From Gemmatimonadaceae bacterium (lineage in GTDB: Bacteria; Gemmatimonadota; Gemmatimonadetes; Gemmatimonadales; Gemmatimonadaceae), in the NCBI GenBank assembly GCA_016741895.1, contig JACVCT010000004.1, forward strand, positions 6,751 to 47,729: a DNA stretch of 40,979 nucleotides, in the 5' to 3' direction. The first letter of the stretch is position 1, and each line of letters starts with the position of its first letter. A model generated the notes under the pieces. That model was not told the origin of the DNA. It made no database searches and saw only the letters and a program-made list of their open reading frames with translations. This document shows, one piece after another, positions 36,487 through 40,979 of this stretch. The position numbers were made by a program, and so were the translations under genes.

Positions 36487-38349
36487 CTAGCACTGTGAGT
36501 TGAGATAACAGTTGAAGGATCCTGCATCGCCATCGTAACGCCAGCGCGTGACTTGGGGGTCGAGCCGGAACGGCCGCCGAAGAACATGACGAACTCCTGC
36601 CTCAAGCACTTCATCCACACCGTCTCGAAGTCCTTGAATCGTGGGATGCACCGTGAGATCTCGATGGACGCCAACCCCCTGGGTCACCCTGCGGTCTGGA
36701 TAGTACACGCCAAGTCCGCTGAACGTCACTGCCAATCCACCGGGCAGTGAGAGTCGCACAACGTTCCCATCAGCTCCCGCTGTTTGACTTCCCACGACGA
36801 CCACCCGAGGGGAGGCTTGCATGAGCATTGTCGAGTACTCCGCGGCGCTCTGCGTCAGCTCGTCAACCAGGACGAGTACATGACCAGTATAGGTTGGCTC
36901 CAATGGGGAGATCACGCGTGTGAGTATCCACGTGAAGGTACCGGGGTTTGCAATATCCGGACCGCTAAGAAGTGCAGCGGCGATGGTATCATCTACGAAG
37001 TGTCGCGCAAGCAACCATGCGGCCGTGTCACTCGGGTAGCTGCGCATGTCGACGACAAAGAGCTCTGAGCCCGCCGCCGCGCGAGTATACTGACCCACCT
37101 GTTCCGCGCGTGCCTTTGAACCACGAAGGTACGCCACCTCAGGAGTAAGCATCCGGAATGTAGGTCCCATCAACTCGTGATCATGAAGGGCACCTCCCCA
37201 AGAGCGCTTCGGCATCGACCGGCCCACAGAAACTGTATCGATCTGAGCATCTCGACGGATTACTACTGACGTCTCTCCAGGTTGCCCATTCGCCAGAGCA
37301 GAAGCGATCTCACGACTCAGAGCGGCATCGTTGGACGCTCCAAAGAAGGGCTCCCAAAGACCTTTGGTGGTACCGGGCGCACGTCCATCAAGTTCAACAA
37401 TCACGTCGCCCGCGCGGACGTCCGCGTGCCCAGTGCCTGTGTCAGCAAGTACACGACTGACAATCAACTGGCCATTGAGCCAACGCAGAACAAGCGGGAG
37501 CCTAGATGATCCGCCAGGTGGCTGAAAGTGAAAGGCGTTCACCAGGTTTGCGTGACCATCCTTGAGACTTGCGGCGAGTCGTACCAGAACTTTGGCATAG
37601 GCTTCATCGTCACTGGCGGACCACAGCTGCGGCATAAACTCTTTTAGGAGTGCCAGCTGACCTTTCTCCAGCTGCGTGCGATACGGATACCAGTACTCAA
37701 CTGCGTTCCAGAATCGCGCGAGCGCCAGCAAGCGCAGATCACGCGGTACAGGATGGATATCGTAGCTCTCCTCGTTCACGAACGTGATGTTTCCGAGGGA
37801 GGATTTCCTTGCAAAGGATTGCCCTACTCCAGCCCAACGGTTGACATACACGCTCTTCAAACGCTTCGCGGTTGACGCGCTCAAGAGTGTTGTATCCTCA
37901 AGCCACGCAAGGTCCGGCGCCTGCGCTACGTCCGTTGGTGCTCGCGCGCAGGGCTGACATGATGTCGGATCGCCGAGCTTGTCTAACCATTGAGACACCT
38001 GCGTTCCCAATTGCTCGATGGGATCCGGTGCAAGAAGCAGAGGCCTCAGGCTTGCTCGAAATTCCGTGTCCCATTCAACGTCCCGGTCCGTCCAGGTCAT
38101 CTGGTTCGATGACAACGACTTGACCAAGGAGTCCGCGCTATTGTTCGGCGGCGCAGACCTCCCAGCGATGGCAGGGTGGTGGTACTTGAGAAAGCCCCAG
38201 ACGCGAGTAAGCCCGACTAGCGCCTCAACTTGATGGGAGCCAACATCGCCGAGATCATCAATTGATCTCACTTGTGCCGTTGGTCGCGAGGCATCGCAAC
38301 CGGCGATCAAGAATGTCAACACCAGTGCAAGAACGGCCTTGGCAATCAT
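36487..38349 (-). CDS. S41-family peptidase, predicted lipoprotein
   Basis: Lipobox 'LIAGCDAS'; 'GDVIVELDGR' PDZ-like; 'GHVLVLVDELTQSAAEYSTMLMQASPRVVVVGSQTAGADGNV' S41 core. Confidence 0.88.
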   Translation of the reverse strand: MIAKAVLALVLTFLIAGCDASRPTAQVRSIDDLGDVGSHQVEALVGLTRVWGFLKYHHPAIAGRSAPPNNSADSLVKSLSSNQMTWTDRDVEWDTEFRASLRPLLLAPDPIEQLGTQVSQWLDKLGDPTSCQPCARAPTDVAQAPDLAWLEDTTLLSASTAKRLKSVYVNRWAGVGQSFARKSSLGNITFVNEESYDIHPVPRDLRLLALARFWNAVEYWYPYRTQLEKGQLALLKEFMPQLWSASDDEAYAKVLVRLAASLKDGHANLVNAFHFQPPGGSSRLPLVLRWLNGQLIVSRVLADTGTGHADVRAGDVIVELDGRAPGTTKGLWEPFFGASNDAALSREIASALANGQPGETSVVIRRDAQIDTVSVGRSMPKRSWGGALHDHELMGPTFRMLTPEVAYLRGSKARAEQVGQYTRAAAGSELFVVDMRSYPSDTAAWLLARHFVDDTIAAALLSGPDIANPGTFTWILTRVISPLEPTYTGHVLVLVDELTQSAAEYSTMLMQASPRVVVVGSQTAGADGNVVRLSLPGGLAVTFSGLGVYYPDRRVTQGVGVHRDLTVHPTIQGLRDGVDEVLEAGVRHVLRRPFRLDPQVTRWRYDGDAGSFNCYLNSQC

Positions 38350-38480
38350 GGAATCCTATCGGAAAAGGAGAGGGGAGTTGAACGTTTCCCAAACCCAATG
38401 TGTTGCGACACGATGGCTGTGGCCAGATTCTCCAGATCCACATCGACGGTGGGCGCGGTGCCTCCGGCGGCACCGCGTGC

Positions 38481-38993
38481 TTATCGGCCCTTGTCGGGGA
38501 GCGGCGCGTGCAGCGTTTTCGCCCCGGCCACCAACGCGCCCCACGTCTCCGGCACTTCGCCGCGTGAGAGCATCCCGGCGAACATCTGATAGGGGTCGGA
38601 CGTCGCTCCGTCCTTTCGAAGTGTCTTCTCATCGTTCAGCCACGTCAGCACGATGAGCTGATGGGTGGAGCTGAAGCGATAGAACAAGCGAAGGCGCCCA
38701 AGGAACTTCACCCGGCGCCATGCGCTGAGGTTGGCCTTGAGCCGGTAGTCTGCTGCGTTCGGATCGCGTGCGATGTGGTCCCTCAACAGACGCACCAGCG
38801 CGGCGAGCACGGTGGCCTCCGGAGTTGACAGAGGACCCGTGGGGCTGGCCACGCGCTGTGCGGCGACGGTGGTGATCAAGGCGCGCCAGCGCTCGTCGAA
38901 GTCCGGCCACGCCACGAATGTCCAGCCATTGAGCACGAGAGGCGCCGCTTGCGGCGGCGCCTCCTTTGCTTTGGCACGCTTACGAGCCGGCAT
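38481..38993 (-). CDS. YhaV-family toxin
   Basis: 'LVLNGWTFVAWPDFDERWRALI...ADYRLKANLSAWRRVKFLGRLRLFYRFSSTHQLIVLTWLNDEKTLRKDGATSDPYQMFAGML' matches YhaV layout. Confidence 0.82.
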   Translation of the reverse strand: MPARKRAKAKEAPPQAAPLVLNGWTFVAWPDFDERWRALITTVAAQRVASPTGPLSTPEATVLAALVRLLRDHIARDPNAADYRLKANLSAWRRVKFLGRLRLFYRFSSTHQLIVLTWLNDEKTLRKDGATSDPYQMFAGMLSRGEVPETWGALVAGAKTLHAPLPDKGR

Positions 38994-39020
38994 GCTGGCC
39001 TGCTCGACCGAGGAGATCCG

Positions 39021-39398
39021 TCACGGGAGCTCGAAGTCGTCCGGGAGACGGTCGCGGTCGAGGTCGACCCGCATTCCCGCGATGAGCGCTTCCGCGAGCT
39101 CAAACTCGCGCATCGACATCTCACGCAAGAGGTTCGGCTGCTCGATCATAGCCCGCTCGCTCCAGGCGAGATACGCGGCGGCGACGGGATCGATGTCGTC
39201 TGCGCCATCGCCAACACGCCCCTTCGCGGGAGCCGGCGTGCGCGGCCGCAACAGGATCGTGCCCGCGCCGAGGTAGGCGGCCTCGAAGCTGCCCTCATGC
39301 AACTCGGGGTGCGCTTGAAAGAGCGCGGCGTCCATCCGATAGCCGCGTGAGTTGCCGATCTGCGCCGGGCTGGCGCTGTAGGTCTCGATCTTGGGCAT
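39021..39398 (-). CDS. AbrB/MazE-like antitoxin candidate
   Basis: 'AQIGNSRGYRMDAALFQ' resembles the swapped-hairpin 'IGNSRGIRIPK' start; directly upstream of the YhaV-like gene. Confidence 0.6.
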   Translation of the reverse strand: MPKIETYSASPAQIGNSRGYRMDAALFQAHPELHEGSFEAAYLGAGTILLRPRTPAPAKGRVGDGADDIDPVAAAYLAWSERAMIEQPNLLREMSMREFELAEALIAGMRVDLDRDRLPDDFELP

Positions 39399-39530
39399 GA
39401 AGGTTCCGACTTGACGTTATAACCAACGTAATAACAATCGGCCGTTCCCGCTAGCCACTGGAGGTAGCGCACGGCCACGTCATTCAATTGGGCCCGGAAA
39501 CTTGCGCGACGTTTGGTGTGATCACAAACG

Positions 39531-39554
39531 AAAAAAGCACCCGTTTCCGGGTGC
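39531..39554 (-). terminator. Intrinsic terminator after tRNA-Gly
   Basis: Minus strand gcacccg-gaaa-cgggtgc stem followed by tttttt. Confidence 0.8.
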
Positions 39555-39594
39555 CTTTGACGTAACCGCAATTCCGACTTCGAGTTGTGCGAGA

Positions 39595-39666
<72 letters not shown>

Positions 39667-39779
39667 GAAGCGCGGCCAACCGCACCGCGTTCCAACGCAC
39701 AAGCTACTCCCGCCGCCCCGCCCCGGTAAAGGCCCTGCCGACCACCGCCTCGGCGGCAGCCACTCAGCCGGCAAGCCGC

Positions 39780-40466
39780 TCAGCGCCGCTGCCGCAGCAC
39801 AAACTCCAGCGAGGCGCCGTTCTCGAGGCGTGCCGTCACCCGCACCACCCCCTCGGGGAGCGTGGCCTGCGGCATGGTCACCCGAACTGAGGCCGTGCCC
39901 GCAACCGTGGTCCGCACATTGTCCGTCTCGAGCACGCCGGCCGAGGTCTGCCAGCGCACGAGGGTATTGGCCACGGGATTGAGGTACGTGTCCTGCGCGC
40001 GCACCACCAGCGGCGCCGATAGGGCAGCGGCCGCAAGCTCCTGATTGTCGCCCTCCAGCAGCTCAAAGGTCGTGGGGGCCAGCGCACGCGCCGTGGCAGA
40101 AATGCGCAACGAGTCGCCGGTGACGAGCAGCGCGGCCAGCACCTGCGTGCCCGCCGTGCGCCCCAGCACCCATGAGGTGCTCGCGCGCCCCAGGGAATCC
40201 GCGGCACTGCTCGAGAAACCCACGGTGCCGCCGCCACTGCGCACCGCCCACAACACCACGGCACCGGGCAGCGGCCGGCCGTCCTGATCACGCACGGTCA
40301 CGCTGGGCAGGGTCGGCACGGCAGAGCCCACGTTGGCGACCTGGCCGTCCACACCGGCGCCCATGACCAGCGACGTGGGAATGCGCCCACTGGGCGTGTC
40401 CGTCCCCGTGCTGGAGTTGCAGCCCGTCAGCACGACGCCAAACAGCACGCTTGCCGCGCACACCAT
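39780..40466 (-). CDS. Ig-like (Big-1 type) lipoprotein
   Basis: Lipobox 'VVLTGCNSS'; 'PSVTVRDQDGRPLPGAVVLWAVRSGGGTVGFSSSAADSLGRASTSWVLG' and a second similar repeat. Confidence 0.8.
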   Translation of the reverse strand: MVCAASVLFGVVLTGCNSSTGTDTPSGRIPTSLVMGAGVDGQVANVGSAVPTLPSVTVRDQDGRPLPGAVVLWAVRSGGGTVGFSSSAADSLGRASTSWVLGRTAGTQVLAALLVTGDSLRISATARALAPTTFELLEGDNQELAAAALSAPLVVRAQDTYLNPVANTLVRWQTSAGVLETDNVRTTVAGTASVRVTMPQATLPEGVVRVTARLENGASLEFVLRQRR

Positions 40467-40551
40467 CGCCCACCGTCCAATGTTCGCCTGCTGCACTGCC
40501 ACCTCGTGTTTCTGGACCCGGCCGACGGCCCGAATGGCCTCGGCGATATCA

Positions 40552-40635
40552 CACATCGCACATCGCGTGTTTCACATCGCGTACCGCACATCGCGCGACG
40601 TACATCACGCGCCGCACACCACGCTCACGCCAACA
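40552..40635. repeat. Degenerate 14-bp (2x7) periodic repeat array
   Basis: CACATCGC at 40552, 40559, 40573 and 40587 (spacings 7, 14, 14), then degraded units tacatcacgcgccg, cacaccacgctcac, gccaacacgcatcg. Confidence 0.75.
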
Positions 40636-40852
40636 CGCATCGACACACTGAGCCCTACCCCGCGAGACCACATCCATGCCACAGCACACGGCAACCAGCC
40701 TGTTCAATCGCCTACGTCGTGCGGCGTATGGATCGAATCCGCCAATGGTCAGAACGTGTGCCCGCTGCCTCACGCGTCCGAGCGACGAAACCGTGAGGAG
40801 GTGCATCCTGGGCGCCGCGCAGGAATCGACACTGACCGAGTGCCGCCAACGA

Positions 40853-40979
40853 GAGGGTGTCGGAAATTCTGTGTATGAGCCATAACTCTGTATCACGACG
40901 GAGGATGGATGGCTCGACGGAAGAAGACCGCAGATCCCACGCTGGCGGCGTTGCCCGAGGGGTTGATTGATCAGCTGGC
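40853..40979 (+). mobile_element. Left end of an IS256-family-like insertion sequence (truncated by window)
   Basis: gagggtgtcggaaattctgtgta resembles IS256-family terminal repeats (..TTNTGTGTA), followed closely by a transposase-like start. Confidence 0.6.
40909..40979 (+). CDS. Probable IS256-family transposase, N-terminus only
   Basis: acggagg RBS then MARRKKTADPTLAALPEGLIDQL...; open to the window end. Confidence 0.6.
   Translation, partial: MARRKKTADPTLAALPEGLIDQL

Overview
High-GC chromosomal window; gene content is Gemmatimonadota-like (an inference, not tested). It splits into four parts. (1) About 0.35-11.4 kb is an accessory region whose right end abuts the 3' end of a tRNA-Pro(GGG) gene. 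Two large, divergent tyrosine-recombinase-like proteins bracket it. Between them lie a CX5R protein phosphatase, an RmuC homologue, three related small helical proteins (one with a sigma-region-4-like C-terminus), an HTH protein and a translationally coupled small ORF pair, plus several strong hairpins and duplicated cis-motifs. This is the best candidate for an undescribed mobile or regulatory system. (2) About 11.7-30.1 kb is mostly chromosomal: CsgG-domain protein, a 1.3 kb-codon-scale hybrid two-component propeller kinase, PPK2, CDF transporter, lipid A-type acyltransferase, MtgA, hydroxypyruvate-isomerase-like protein, two convergent BlaI/M56 modules flanking a VapBC pair, a metallophosphoesterase and a NYN + cold-shock-like fusion. 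(3) About 30.2-34.5 kb holds VOC/ArsR genes and a copper operon (HMA, cupredoxin, CopA, CsoR) with candidate CsoR operators. (4) About 34.6-41 kb is a lower-GC-looking hydrolase operon, a YhaV-type toxin with an atypical AbrB-like partner, tRNA-Gly(CCC), an Ig-like lipoprotein, a 14-bp-periodic repeat, and the left end of an IS256-family-like IS that runs off the window. All family calls were made by eye from motifs; no database search was run.
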